DNA of 64,000 nucleotides from Filimonas zeae (GTDB lineage: Bacteria; Bacteroidota; Bacteroidia; Chitinophagales; Chitinophagaceae): contig NZ_BMIB01000006.1 of NCBI RefSeq assembly GCF_014641615.1, positions 186,001 through 250,000 of the forward strand, in the 5' to 3' direction. The position numbers and the translations under genes are program-made. This document shows positions 53,782-63,677 of this stretch, one piece after another. Positions within the stretch are counted from its first letter, which is position 1. Each line of letters begins with the position of its first letter. The notes beneath the pieces are model-generated. The model did not search any database, had not been told where the DNA came from, and saw nothing but the letters and a program-made list of their open reading frames with translations.

Positions 53782-55119
53782 TTATTTTATAGCCATGTAA
53801 TAAATGACCAGCGACATCTGCCCGTCTAAATTATTGTTATCACCTACCACCAGTCTGTCAAAGCTGGTAGTAAATGTAGAGGATGGCGGTAGTAGCAACA
53901 AACCGTTTTCATTATTCAGCGTTGTTACCGTCAGTTGCTGCGCAAGGTAGGCAGTAACATCGTAGGTATAAGCTGTATTCCTCAGGTTTGTATAGTCATA
54001 AAAAAGGTTACCCGTCTGTGTGGTATAAGAAGTACTGGAAGTATATACCAGATCTGTTCCCAGCTCATTCTCAATATCGGTGGTTACCATACGCAAAGCG
54101 GCTGGCAGTGCATACGGGTAATTATACGTATTCAACACCGGCTTAATGGTAAGGCGGGCAGATAAGATGTTAGAATAGTTAGGAGCGTTGGTAAGCGCCG
54201 TTCTTAATGAAGGGAAGCGTACTTTAACCATAGACCCGGTAAGAAACTGCATAAAGGCCCTGTTTCCGAGTGCAGGCGAATAAATCTGCTTTCTGTTAAT
54301 GCCAAACCCTGCATTGCCTAACGCTGTACCGGAACGATCAATGTCAATGTGATTGAACTGATGACTGGTGTTAGAAATATCGAAGGTGGCGTAAGTCTGC
54401 TGCCGTACTACATCTGTATTTTTATAGTACAGGCGTAAAGACATACTGTCTTTATAACCGAGAATCAATTGGTCAGCAGCATCACTACCCACACACAGTC
54501 CTTTTAAAACAAAGTTGCGGAACTTTTCAGCGGTAGAAAGTGCATCATCGTTCCTCTTCATCATCCTGAACAACGTATCGCCCAGGTTGGTGCCATCCAG
54601 TCTTACAACAATAGAATCAGTACGGTTGGGGCTTACATACAATGTTCTGCTACCCAGTAAGGTGCTTTTTCTGGCAAAAGAAGTGGTATTGTACAGAGTA
54701 CCCGCAGTGGCATAATCAGTATTTAACACCGGCTCAATCAGTTGATCCAGCTCATATACATTCAAATGAACAGGTTTGGTTGTATCTCCATACCAGGTTT
54801 TGTTAGGCTTTAAAATCAGCACCAGAGAATCGAAGGTATCATCAGTACCCGGAGTAACAGATGGGGCGGATACTTCAAAATAATTCATGGCAGATGACTT
54901 TCCAAAAACAGGATCGTTGTTGGTGCCTATCAGCGCTACACCCGGGGAGGCAGTTGAAAAGGAATCCACAAAAACAGTAGAAACAACAGGAGTAATAGTA
55001 TCCAGCTTAATAATTTCGGTATGGCTTCCATCCACCTGTTGCTGGCCAAAGTCAACATCTACCTTTTTGCAGGAAGGGAGCAGAAAAAATGCGATAGCAG
55101 CCAGTAGCGTCCATTTCAT
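53782..55119 (-). CDS. DUF4270 lipoprotein
   Basis: 445 aa from ATG 55119 (MKWTLLAAIAFFLLPSC), a lipobox; an earlier Met at 55170 gives no good signal. The body has DFGQQQVDGSHTEIIKLDTITPV, the IGTNNDPVFGKSSA motif and repeated beta-strand blocks (DSLVLILKPNKTWYGD) that define DUF4270, a Bacteroidota family of unknown function. Shares a transcript with the barrel gene. Its 5' side is a 440-bp spacer. Confidence 0.88.
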   Translation of the reverse strand: MKWTLLAAIAFFLLPSCKKVDVDFGQQQVDGSHTEIIKLDTITPVVSTVFVDSFSTASPGVALIGTNNDPVFGKSSAMNYFEVSAPSVTPGTDDTFDSLVLILKPNKTWYGDTTKPVHLNVYELDQLIEPVLNTDYATAGTLYNTTSFARKSTLLGSRTLYVSPNRTDSIVVRLDGTNLGDTLFRMMKRNDDALSTAEKFRNFVLKGLCVGSDAADQLILGYKDSMSLRLYYKNTDVVRQQTYATFDISNTSHQFNHIDIDRSGTALGNAGFGINRKQIYSPALGNRAFMQFLTGSMVKVRFPSLRTALTNAPNYSNILSARLTIKPVLNTYNYPYALPAALRMVTTDIENELGTDLVYTSSTSYTTQTGNLFYDYTNLRNTAYTYDVTAYLAQQLTVTTLNNENGLLLLPPSSTFTTSFDRLVVGDNNNLDGQMSLVIYYMAIK

Positions 55120-55170
55120 AAATCCGTTGCACCTGACAGTGAAAGATGAGCAAAAACGACTGGTGTGCAT

Positions 55171-55563
55171 GAGTATAATTGTTAATATAAATAAGTGTTA
55201 GAAAATCTTTAATCGGCCACAATATTAGTATTATTCAAAAATATGCGCGCAAATAGGCTTATTTATTATTGTTAAATGAACCACAAATAAGGCTGGTGCG
55301 GAATAAATTTTTCGTACCATGCAGCGTTTCCACACCGTACTTTTCTTAGCATCTGCCTTTTGGCAGCCATAAAACTCCGGCTAAATACCCTTGCTAAATC
55401 AGGATATACTGTTAAAAAATACTGCCGGGCAGCGTAAAAGACTTGTTAGGGTATCTACCCTCAGAGCATGAGAATAGATGGGTCTGGTTATCCGGACCGG
55501 TCATTCATCAGTAACATAGAAAACAATATCCACCGTATCATTTCCCTCCAAAAAGACAATAGT
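55171..55563. other. intergenic spacer between DUF4270 and the LytTR gene
   Basis: About 390 bases, AT-rich, holding the divergent promoters. On the minus strand TATTTTTG (about 55239-55246) matches TAnnTTTG. A GCC-rich palindromic TGCCTTTTGGCA lies near 55352. No gene is seen. Confidence 0.5.
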
Positions 55564-56280
55564 ATGATCAACAGCGTAATTATCGATGATGAACCATTGG
55601 CTGCCGGCCTTATCCGCGATTATATAGAAAAAGTGCCGTTTCTGAAGCTGAAAGCCACGTTTAGCAACGCCCTGGAAGCCATTCAGTATATTGAACAGGA
55701 AGAAGTGGACCTGTTGTTTCTGGATATCAGAATGCCCGGCATTACCGGTATTGACCTGTTAAAGAACCTGAAAAAAAGGCCAGCAGCCATATTTACCACT
55801 GCTTATCAGGAGTACGCCATTGAAGGTTACAGCCTGAATGTGGTAGACTATCTGCTGAAACCCATATCCTTTACCCGCTTTGTAAGTGCCGCTACCCGGG
55901 CTCAGGAGCATATTAACATGGTTAAAAGCTGCCGGCCGCAGTTTCAGACTGTCTCGCAACAGGAATTCATTTTTATTAAAACAGAATACAAGATTGTGAA
56001 GGTAGACCTGAGTGATATTCTGTATATAGAGGGCCTGAAAGACTACTCAAAAATTTACCTGAAAGACAACAGCAAGCCCATTTTTACGCTGCAAAACCTG
56101 AAATCGTTCGAGAGCAAGTTGCCTAATGACCGCTTTATCCGCATTCACCGTTCTTACATCGTTTCTATAAATAAGATCAACGTAATTTGCAAGAACCGGG
56201 TAATGATTGCACAGACAGATATACCAGTCAGTATCGGTTTTAAGAATAATTTACAAGAAATTGTATTCAGAAATTCGTAG
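55564..56280 (+). CDS. LytTR response regulator
   Basis: 238 aa from ATG 55564 (MINSVIIDDEPLAAGLIRDYIEK); the longer frame adds 32 unlikely residues. Receiver domain: DDE near residue 9, phospho-acceptor Asp in DLLFLDIRMPGITG, Lys in LLKPISF. C-terminal LytTR DNA-binding domain (FIFIKTEYKIVKVDLSDILYIEGLKDYSKIYL). No histidine kinase is next to it. Orphan in this window. Confidence 0.93.
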   Translation: MINSVIIDDEPLAAGLIRDYIEKVPFLKLKATFSNALEAIQYIEQEEVDLLFLDIRMPGITGIDLLKNLKKRPAAIFTTAYQEYAIEGYSLNVVDYLLKPISFTRFVSAATRAQEHINMVKSCRPQFQTVSQQEFIFIKTEYKIVKVDLSDILYIEGLKDYSKIYLKDNSKPIFTLQNLKSFESKLPNDRFIRIHRSYIVSINKINVICKNRVMIAQTDIPVSIGFKNNLQEIVFRNS

Positions 56281-56330
56281 ACCTAATTAAAAAAGCCGTT
56301 ATTTTGGCCGCGATAAATTTTCAAAACGAC

Positions 56331-57431
56331 ATGAATTATATGAAGAATTCATTACTAATTCTCAGCACGGCTTGTGTGGCCCTTATAATGGGTTCTTGTA
56401 ACAAAAGCTCCAGTACACCTGATACAGAAGAAGGAAACTGGGTAAAAAGAGGTCAGTTTGATGGTCCTGCACGTGCCGGAGCTGTTTCATTTGTAATTAA
56501 TGATACTGCTTATGTAGGAACAGGTATTAATAAAAATGCAACCGGTAACTACGTGGATGAAAACGGAAACCTGCTGTTGCAAAACGGTTATCTGAAAGAT
56601 TTCTGGAAATTATCTATGCCTCCGGTAAGCACCGGAAATGACCAAACCGGCTATACCTGGACTCAGGTTGAAGAATTGCCCGGTACTTTCCGTGCATATG
56701 CAGTTGGTTTTAATATTGGCAATACTGGTTATGTAGGTACTGGTATTTCTTCTGATGGAATTAACTTCCTGAGAGATTTTTATGCATTTGACGGTAAAGT
56801 TTGGACCGCTAAAGCCAACTTCCCTGGTAGCGCCCGTGCTTACGCTGTAGGCTTTGGCTTAGGTAGCAAAGGCTACATTACCACTGGTTTCGATGGTGCC
56901 AATACCGTTAAAGACAATTTCTCTTACGATCCTGCATCTAACAGCTGGTCTCCTGCACAGTCAATTTCAGGCGACAAACGCAGAGGTGCTTCGTCTTTTG
57001 TTTACAAAAACAAGGCATACCTGTTCTGTGGCTACAGCAGCTCTTCTTATCTGAATGATATGTGGGTTTTAGACAGCACAACGCTGAAATGGACTCAGCT
57101 GCGCAACATTACAAACACCTCTTCTGACAGCTATGATGACGATTATTCCGACATCTACCGTCAGAATGCAAGCACTTTTGTAATTGACGGCTACGGTTAT
57201 TTAACTGCTGGTGATCAGGGTGGTACGCTGATTTCTAAAACCTGGCGTTATGACTTTGCTAACGATGTATGGTTGAGAAGAACAGCTTTGGAGCGTACGC
57301 AAAGAACAGGTGCAGTTGGTTTTACTGTACGTAACAGAGGTTTTGTAGGTACTGGTGTTTATGGTTCCAGCTCTTATCTGGAAGACTTCCAGGAATTTAT
57401 GCCTAACCAGACATATGAGGCAAACGACTAA
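56331..57431 (+). CDS. kelch-repeat lipoprotein
   Basis: 366 aa from ATG 56331 (ATG 56340 also possible: MKNSLLILSTACVALIMGSC), with lipobox. Repeated blades of about 50 residues with paired GY/GF and W (RAYAVGFNIGNTGYVGTG; RAYAVGFGLGSKGYITTG; RRGASSFVYKNKAYLFCG; RTGAVGFTVRNRGFVGTG) indicate a six-bladed kelch propeller. Surface-bound, function unknown. Its stop overlaps the DUF4907 start by 17 bases. Starts about 50 bases after the LytTR gene. Confidence 0.88.
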   Translation: MNYMKNSLLILSTACVALIMGSCNKSSSTPDTEEGNWVKRGQFDGPARAGAVSFVINDTAYVGTGINKNATGNYVDENGNLLLQNGYLKDFWKLSMPPVSTGNDQTGYTWTQVEELPGTFRAYAVGFNIGNTGYVGTGISSDGINFLRDFYAFDGKVWTAKANFPGSARAYAVGFGLGSKGYITTGFDGANTVKDNFSYDPASNSWSPAQSISGDKRRGASSFVYKNKAYLFCGYSSSSYLNDMWVLDSTTLKWTQLRNITNTSSDSYDDDYSDIYRQNASTFVIDGYGYLTAGDQGGTLISKTWRYDFANDVWLRRTALERTQRTGAVGFTVRNRGFVGTGVYGSSSYLEDFQEFMPNQTYEAND

Positions 57432-57759
57432 GATATCAGCACTGCTTCTTTCTCTGTGTATGCTGCTTGCTGTGGTAAGCTGTAAAGAGCAGAAGAAAAA
57501 AGAAAGTCCGGACGATCTGCTCCCAATAGAACTAAAGCTGGTTCAATTAGGAGAGGGCCAATGGGGATACGATATCTACGTTGACCATAAAATGTATATT
57601 AAGCAGGATAGAATACCAGCAGTTTCCGGGCTTCATGCATTTGTAAGCAAAGAAGAAGCGGAGAAAACAGGAAAACTGGTAGTTGAAAAGATTAAGAAGG
57701 GACAGGTTCCAGCGCTTAGTAAAGCAGAAATACAACAGTTGAATATTACTATCAAGTAG
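57415..57759 (+). CDS. DUF4907 lipoprotein
   Basis: 114 aa from ATG 57415 (MRQTTKISALLLSLCMLLAVVSC), lipobox. GQWGYDIYVDHKMYIKQDRIPAVSG and FVSKEEAEKTGKLVVEKIKKG are typical of DUF4907, a Bacteroidota family of unknown function. Overlaps the kelch gene, so the two are coupled; a partner role for the propeller is plausible. Confidence 0.88.
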   Translation: MRQTTKISALLLSLCMLLAVVSCKEQKKKESPDDLLPIELKLVQLGEGQWGYDIYVDHKMYIKQDRIPAVSGLHAFVSKEEAEKTGKLVVEKIKKGQVPALSKAEIQQLNITIK

Positions 57760-57777
57760 AAGCTTTGACTGAATTAT

Positions 57778-57807
57778 AAAAAAAGCCCGGCATTGCCGGG
57801 CTTTTTT
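57778..57807. terminator. bidirectional terminator between DUF4907 and murI
   Basis: GCCCGGC-ATT-GCCGGGC (57785-57801) flanked by A-run on the left and T-run on the right, so it works for both convergent genes. Confidence 0.88.
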
Positions 57808-57821
57808 ATTGCGTTTGTATC

Positions 57822-58649
57822 TTATAAATCAATGTGGCCGGATGTTACTGTCTGGCCATAAAATCTGGTAGCAGCCGCGTCAAAATCGGCCGGTGAGTCA
57901 GTAGTAAAGAAAGCTCTGTTGCCACTTTTCGTTAGCCGCTCTTCCATTTCAGGATGCCTGTGCAGGTAATCTGCAAGGCTTTCAGCCACTATTTCGCCCT
58001 GCGCTATTACTTGTGTGCCTTCAGGTAAATGCTGCTGTATTTTCTCTCTTATCAGCGGGTAATGTGTACAGGCCAGCAACACCGTATCTACATCCGGCTG
58101 TTTTTCTTTTAACTGCTCTATATACTTGTGGATGAAGAAGTCTGCCCCTTCATTACTAAACTCATTGTTTTCAATAAGTGGCACCCACATGGGGCATGCC
58201 TGCTGCTGAACGTTTAAACCCGGAAAAAACTTCTCAATTTCCAGAAGATAGGATTGGGATTGCACAGTGCCATTGGTGGCCATAATGCCCACCTTATTCG
58301 TTTTTGTATAGCGGCCTATTACTTCCGAGGTAGGTCTTATTACGCCCAGCACCCTTTTATCAGGCGCTATTACCGGCAAATCTTTCTGCTGTATACTTCT
58401 CAAAGCCTTTGCCGAGGCAGTATTACAGGCAAGAATTACCAGCGGGCACCCCTGTTTAAAAAACCATTCTACGCATTGCAGTGTATAGTGATAAACCGTA
58501 TCAAAAGAACGGGAGCCATAAGGAGCACGTCCATTATCGCCCATGTATATATAATCGTACTGAGGAAGGGCCTTTACAATTTCTTTTAATACGGTTAATC
58601 CGCCATACCCCGAATCAAAAACACCAATAGGTTGAAGCTTCTGCTGCAT
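57822..58649 (-). CDS. murI: glutamate racemase
   Basis: 275 aa. FDSGYGGLTV near residue 11, catalytic ACNTAS (C75) and ACTHYPL (C194), both Cys present. Makes D-glutamate for peptidoglycan. It lies after the ompH pair, separated by a hairpin. Confidence 0.96.
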   Translation of the reverse strand: MQQKLQPIGVFDSGYGGLTVLKEIVKALPQYDYIYMGDNGRAPYGSRSFDTVYHYTLQCVEWFFKQGCPLVILACNTASAKALRSIQQKDLPVIAPDKRVLGVIRPTSEVIGRYTKTNKVGIMATNGTVQSQSYLLEIEKFFPGLNVQQQACPMWVPLIENNEFSNEGADFFIHKYIEQLKEKQPDVDTVLLACTHYPLIREKIQQHLPEGTQVIAQGEIVAESLADYLHRHPEMEERLTKSGNRAFFTTDSPADFDAAATRFYGQTVTSGHIDL

Positions 58650-58672
58650 AAAAGCAAAGGTATATACAAACG

Positions 58673-58703
58673 AAAAGAGACAGCCTTGCGAGCTGTCTCT
58701 TTT
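58673..58703. terminator. bidirectional terminator between murI and ompH
   Basis: AAAAGAGACAGC / GCTGTCTCTTTT, a 12-bp perfect stem with a 7-base loop and terminal A/T runs. It ends the bamA-ompH transcript on the minus strand. Confidence 0.8.
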
Positions 58704-58726
58704 ACTATGTTTTAAAGCGTTACTGC

Positions 58727-59353
58727 TTAGTTTTTGCCTGCTGGCTTAACAGCTGGCTTAGGAGCGGTTGCTGGTTTAGCATCATCATCAACAGCACCGG
58801 ATCCACCCAGTTCCTGTGGTAAAGCTACTTTCAACTCTTTTGCAACCAGTACAAAAATGTTTTCTACTGCAGAAGAACCGAAGAATTCAAAGCTGTTTGG
58901 CTTTAATACCAGCGAAAATTTCTTAGCGTCCAGTACTTTTTTGTACCCGTTTACTACTTTCTCGTAAATAGGCTGAGCCAGGATAGCTCTTTTCTGCTGA
59001 GATTTGTTCTCTGCAATCTGCTGCCAGTAAATCAGGTTCATAGCAACCTGCTGACGGTTGTTTTTGTGCATCTCTAACACAGCTTTGGATTTACCTGCTG
59101 CAGAGTCTGCTTTGTAAATGCTATCCAGACGTTGATATTCGGACTGGTAATCATTATATTCAGCTGCCAGAGAATCTCTTTCGTAAACCTGAACAGTACT
59201 ATCAACAGCGCGATAACCGGGCATCACCTGCATCATGATCTCAATGTCAAAAACCCCGATTTTCAATGGCTGCTGAGCCTGAGCCTTCACTGCTTCTGAA
59301 GATGCTAACAAAGAACCCGCAACCGCAAGCAGTGATAATAACACCTTTTTCAT
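58727..59353 (-). CDS. OmpH/Skp-type periplasmic chaperone, copy 1
   Basis: 208 aa from ATG 59353 (MKKVLLSLLAVAGSLLASSEAVKAQ); the longer frame to 59425 overlaps the other copy. A long charged coiled-coil middle (DSLAAEYNDYQSEYQRLDSIYKADS, KSKAVLEMHKNNRQQV) and C-terminal PELGGSG-like tail rich in Ala, Pro and Lys. Skp-like proteins escort outer-membrane proteins to BamA; bamA lies two genes upstream. Confidence 0.88.
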   Translation of the reverse strand: MKKVLLSLLAVAGSLLASSEAVKAQAQQPLKIGVFDIEIMMQVMPGYRAVDSTVQVYERDSLAAEYNDYQSEYQRLDSIYKADSAAGKSKAVLEMHKNNRQQVAMNLIYWQQIAENKSQQKRAILAQPIYEKVVNGYKKVLDAKKFSLVLKPNSFEFFGSSAVENIFVLVAKELKVALPQELGGSGAVDDDAKPATAPKPAVKPAGKN

Positions 59354-59387
59354 TTGTTGATTGTGTATGAAGTTAAAAAATAAACTT

Positions 59388-59906
59388 TTAGTTTTTAATG
59401 CCCAAATCTGCCAGAATATCGTCACTCTTATCTAGTTTGGGGTCGGCAAATATAACAGTAATTCCTTCACTTTTATCCAGAATAAAGTCATAACTGCGCG
59501 CTACAGCTAATTTTTGCACAGCGTTATAAACTTTGTCCTGTAAGGGTTTTATCAGTTTCTGGCGTTCTTTAAACAAGTCGCCTTCATACCCAAAACGCTT
59601 CTTCTGTAAATCTCTGATTTCCTTCTCTTTATTAAACAGCTCGTCTTCTCTTTTCTTTTGTAGCTCATTACTCAGCATCACCTTCTCTGCTTCGTAATCC
59701 TTATACATTTTATCCAGCACTGTCTGTTTGGCATCAATTTCTTTCTGCCAGGTTTCGCTGGTTTGCTGCAATCGTATTTCAGCCGTTTTATACTCCGGTA
59801 TTTTACCCAGAATATACTTGGTGTCAATAATAGCGTAGCGCTGGGCGTTTAACATACCGGCAAACAGGCACAAGCCGCAAGCCAGTAAGAATAATTTCAG
59901 CTTCAT
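59388..59906 (-). CDS. OmpH/Skp-type periplasmic chaperone, copy 2
   Basis: 172 aa with signal peptide (MKLKLFLLACGLCLFAGMLNAQ). RYAIIDTKYILGKIPEYKTAE and a coiled-coil of Lys/Glu (ELQKKREDELFNKEKEIRDLQKKRFG) and ILDKSEGITVIFADPKLDKSDDIL end are typical OmpH. It follows bamA by 30 bases. Confidence 0.93.
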   Translation of the reverse strand: MKLKLFLLACGLCLFAGMLNAQRYAIIDTKYILGKIPEYKTAEIRLQQTSETWQKEIDAKQTVLDKMYKDYEAEKVMLSNELQKKREDELFNKEKEIRDLQKKRFGYEGDLFKERQKLIKPLQDKVYNAVQKLAVARSYDFILDKSEGITVIFADPKLDKSDDILADLGIKN

Positions 59907-59936
59907 ACAAAACTTCTTTTGATGAATATATAATAT

Positions 59937-62699
59937 TTATTCCGGTTCAAAGCCTAACATAAAGGTAAATCTGCTGGCACCTTTCAGGCCATTGCCAGGC
60001 GTGGTTCTGTCTAAACCAATACCATAGTCAAAGCCAAGCAGGCCAAACATAGGCAGGAAGAAACGCATACCCACACCTACAGATCTTCTTAAGCGGAAAG
60101 GATTATAGTCCTTAAACGAATACCATCCATTGGCCGCCTCAAAGAAGGTTAAACCATAAATAGTACTGCTGGGGTTTAAGCTTAATGGATAGCGCAACTC
60201 CAGCACATATTTATTAAACATGGTAAAATATCTGGAAGCGCCCTGCTGATCGGGGTTTATGGTAGGATCGGAGGTTTCGTACACCGGATAACCACGCTGG
60301 GCAATAATGTCATACCCCAACAAGGCAAACGTGTTACTTAAACCTGCATCACCCACCTGGAACCGTTCGAACGGAGATACCTGCAGGTCGTTATTATAGC
60401 GGCCGATAAAGCCGTATTTGGCAGCAGCCTTTAATACCAGCTGCTTGTTACGTTCTGCGCCATGCGGTGCAGTTAACGGCACATACCATTCTCCGGTAAA
60501 ACGCCACTTATGGTATTCCACCCATTTATATGGATTTGACTCACGCACCACTCCCGGATTAAGCAAGGAGTAAGGAGGAGTCAGCTGAACACTCAGCAAA
60601 TAGTTAGAACCCGATCTTGGAAAAATGGGCTGGTCAACAGATGAACGCTGCAGCGCCACTTTCAAACTCAGGTTATTGGAATGGCCATTCTGCCAGATGC
60701 TTCCATCGCGTAACGTAAGGTTACGGTCAATAGCATAGTTACGTAATTGATAACGCGCATAACTCAACGTAAAGCCCAGATTGAAATAGTCATCCGGCCA
60801 TTTCAGTTGTTTTGCCAAACCAACAGACACACCGGTAGTACGGAAGAAGGAAGTATCTCCCGCTGCTTTTTCATAACGGCCTGTCATATAATTATAGGCA
60901 TTGGAATATTTGGTATCAAATAACCCAACAGTAAATGCATTTCGCTTTTTACCGCCCAGCCAGGGTTCGGTAAAGGATACGTTGTAAGAACGGTAGGCCC
61001 GCCCATTACTCTGTACACGAAGACTCAGCTTTTGCCCGTCGCCGGTTGGCAGCGGATCCCAGGCTTTTTTACTAAAGATGTTTTTAGCAGAAAAGTTATT
61101 AAAGGTAACACCCAGTGTACCGGTTAAACCAATACCACCACCAAAGCCGGCACTCAGTTCCAACTGATCGCTGGACTTCTCTTCCAGTGTATAGTTAATA
61201 TCCACCGTACCCTTATCAGGGTTAGGTACCGGGTTAATACCAATTTTCTCCTGGTTAAAATAACCCAGGTTGGCAATTTCCCTTTGTGAACGGATCAGCA
61301 ACTGACGGCTGAACTTATCACCAGGTATGGTACGCAACTCACGACGGATTACGTGTTCCTTGGTTTTGTCGTTACCGGCAATGGTAACTTTTTCAATGGT
61401 AGCCTGCGGGCCTTCCACTATACGTATTTCGTAATCGATGGTATCATTATATACCGCAGTTTCCACAGGGTCTGTACGGAAAAACAGATAACCGTCATCC
61501 ATATACAAGCCGCTGATGTCGCCGCCTTCAGGAGAAACGGATCTGCCCAGCTTTTTATTCAGCAGTTCCGCGTTATAGGTATCACCCTTACGGATAGCCA
61601 GAATTTCTGTTAACAGAGAATCGGAATATTTGGTATTACCTCTCCAGGCAATGTTACCGAAGTAATATTTATGCCCCTCATCCACACGAATGTTGATGTG
61701 CATATTACCATCTATATAATACATGGTATCTTTTACAATAGCCGCATCACGGTAACCGAGAGAGTTATAGTAGTCAATCAGGTTTATTTTATCCTCATCG
61801 TACTTCTTATCATTAAACTTGGCAGAAGTAAACAGCTTAAACCTAACGTATGGGTCTACCAGCTTTTTGGTTTTAGAGGGTACCAGAAAGCCCCACTCCT
61901 TTACATACTGCTCAAAAGTGTACACCTTAGGGTCAACCCAGCCAATAGTATCTTTAGTAGGATACAATGTAAAACGGCTTCTTTCTTTGGTACCTTTTAA
62001 CTGCTTTTTCAGCTTGGCTTCATCCACCTGATTGCCCACAAATCTGATCTCATCAATTTTTACCTTGTTAGATTTATTGATGTTGAAGTAAAGCAACTGG
62101 TAGTTTTCTGCGGAAGGATCGTTCACTTCCTCCGTTCTTACAGTAATGTTGCGGTAGGCCTTATCGAAATAATATTTTTTGATAGCGTCAATAGCAGACA
62201 CCTTCATGTTTTCAGTAATAACCCTGCCTATAATCAGACCTGTTTTAGCTTTCAAATCGTCCTGCTCGCTCTTTTTGGCACCTCTGAAATAAAACTTAGA
62301 CAGGCGCGGGCGCTCAGTAACGGCAATTTCCAGATCAATACTTTTACCATCCAGACGGGTAACATAAATTTCTACATCGCTGAAATAGTTCTGTGCCCAC
62401 AGCTTGGTAATAGCCTTGGCAAAATTGTCGCCGCCGGGGATAGAAATTTCATCGCCTGGGTTAATACCTGCAATGGACAATAATAAAGCCTCATCAAAGA
62501 ATTTGTTTCCGGTAACTTTTATAGTCCCAATTTTATACTTCTTCGGGGTCTTTTGATTCAGCAGATTCATCAGATCGGCATCAATAGAAGTGATCTGGCC
62601 GGTAGAATCCGGCTTTTGTTCTGGAACCTGTGCCATGGCGAAACGCGTGCCCATGCAGGCAACGATTACCAGAATAAATGATTTACAAGCTGTACGCAT
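59937..62699 (-). CDS. bamA: outer membrane protein assembly factor BamA
   Basis: 920 aa. Signal peptide, then several POTRA modules (KIGTIKVTGNKFFDEALLLSIAG; VKIDEIRFVGNQVDEAKLKKQL) and a C-terminal 16-strand barrel (VGVGMRFFLPMFGLLGFDYGIGLD). Folds barrels into the outer membrane. Same run as uppS and the ompH copies. Confidence 0.95.
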   Translation of the reverse strand: MRTACKSFILVIVACMGTRFAMAQVPEQKPDSTGQITSIDADLMNLLNQKTPKKYKIGTIKVTGNKFFDEALLLSIAGINPGDEISIPGGDNFAKAITKLWAQNYFSDVEIYVTRLDGKSIDLEIAVTERPRLSKFYFRGAKKSEQDDLKAKTGLIIGRVITENMKVSAIDAIKKYYFDKAYRNITVRTEEVNDPSAENYQLLYFNINKSNKVKIDEIRFVGNQVDEAKLKKQLKGTKERSRFTLYPTKDTIGWVDPKVYTFEQYVKEWGFLVPSKTKKLVDPYVRFKLFTSAKFNDKKYDEDKINLIDYYNSLGYRDAAIVKDTMYYIDGNMHINIRVDEGHKYYFGNIAWRGNTKYSDSLLTEILAIRKGDTYNAELLNKKLGRSVSPEGGDISGLYMDDGYLFFRTDPVETAVYNDTIDYEIRIVEGPQATIEKVTIAGNDKTKEHVIRRELRTIPGDKFSRQLLIRSQREIANLGYFNQEKIGINPVPNPDKGTVDINYTLEEKSSDQLELSAGFGGGIGLTGTLGVTFNNFSAKNIFSKKAWDPLPTGDGQKLSLRVQSNGRAYRSYNVSFTEPWLGGKKRNAFTVGLFDTKYSNAYNYMTGRYEKAAGDTSFFRTTGVSVGLAKQLKWPDDYFNLGFTLSYARYQLRNYAIDRNLTLRDGSIWQNGHSNNLSLKVALQRSSVDQPIFPRSGSNYLLSVQLTPPYSLLNPGVVRESNPYKWVEYHKWRFTGEWYVPLTAPHGAERNKQLVLKAAAKYGFIGRYNNDLQVSPFERFQVGDAGLSNTFALLGYDIIAQRGYPVYETSDPTINPDQQGASRYFTMFNKYVLELRYPLSLNPSSTIYGLTFFEAANGWYSFKDYNPFRLRRSVGVGMRFFLPMFGLLGFDYGIGLDRTTPGNGLKGASRFTFMLGFEPE

Positions 62700-62850
62700 C
62701 CAATTGCTGTTTGTTTAAACCGGGCTGAAAGAGCCTTATCCAGCTCTTGTCAGCAGTTGGCTTTGGGATAAGTGGCGGCAAATTAACGGGAATTATTAAA
62801 AGTGTTTGTTAAATCACCCCCTCATTTTTACATAATTTATTATTATTCTA

Positions 62851-63612
62851 CTAAATGGTGCCGGCAGGCTGCTGTAGCTGTTCGCTGGTTTTACCAAATC
62901 GCCTTTCGCGTTTCTGAAAGTCGAGTATCGCCTCGTACAGATTTTTTTTCCTGAAATCGGGCCAGCAGGTATCTGTAAAGTATAACTCTGCATAAGCAAG
63001 CTGGTATAACAAAAAGTTGCTGATCCTGAATTCCCCGCTGGTTCTTATCATCAACTCCGGATCAGGAAAAGCGCTGGTGGCAAGATAACGTTGAAACAGA
63101 GGACCATCTACTTCTTCCGGTTGAACTTTACCGGCTTTTACATCTATAGCTACCTGCTTAACCGCTCTAATCATCTCCCAACGGCTACTGTAACTTAATG
63201 CCATAATAAGGTTCAAACCGGTATTTTTACTGGTTTCTTCCAGCGCTTCCGCCAGTTCCTTATGGGCGTAAGCTGGCATCATAGACATATCGCCTATTAC
63301 ATGCAGCTTAATATTATTCTTATTTAAAGTGGGAACTTCTTTCCGGATGGTATCTACCAACAGCTCCATTAAACCGGTAACCTCGTTTTCAGGCCTGTCC
63401 CAGTTTTCTGTACTGAAAGCATATAAAGTCAGGTATTCCAGCCCTATTTCAGCGCTGCCTTCCACAATATCGCGCACGCTTTCCACTCCGTGAAAGTGAC
63501 CGTATAATCTGTCCTGGCCTTTTTCTTTGGCCCAGCGGCCGTTACCGTCCATAATAACGGCAATATGCCTGGGTAAACGACTTTTATCTATAGTATCCTT
63601 CAATTCCTGCAT
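62851..63612 (-). CDS. uppS: isoprenyl transferase (undecaprenyl diphosphate synthase)
   Basis: 253 aa. HIAVIMDGNGRWAKEKGQ (Asp22), YAFSTENWDRP, IMALSYSSRWEM and LMIRTSGEFRISNFLLYQLAYAE match cis-prenyltransferases making the C55 carrier lipid. About 150 bases separate it from bamA. Confidence 0.96.
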   Translation of the reverse strand: MQELKDTIDKSRLPRHIAVIMDGNGRWAKEKGQDRLYGHFHGVESVRDIVEGSAEIGLEYLTLYAFSTENWDRPENEVTGLMELLVDTIRKEVPTLNKNNIKLHVIGDMSMMPAYAHKELAEALEETSKNTGLNLIMALSYSSRWEMIRAVKQVAIDVKAGKVQPEEVDGPLFQRYLATSAFPDPELMIRTSGEFRISNFLLYQLAYAELYFTDTCWPDFRKKNLYEAILDFQKRERRFGKTSEQLQQPAGTI

Positions 63613-63677
63613 AGTGATGCCTTAAAGAGGCGGACAAATTTAGGCTTTCTGAAACAAACAAAAGCAGAAAGCGGTGC

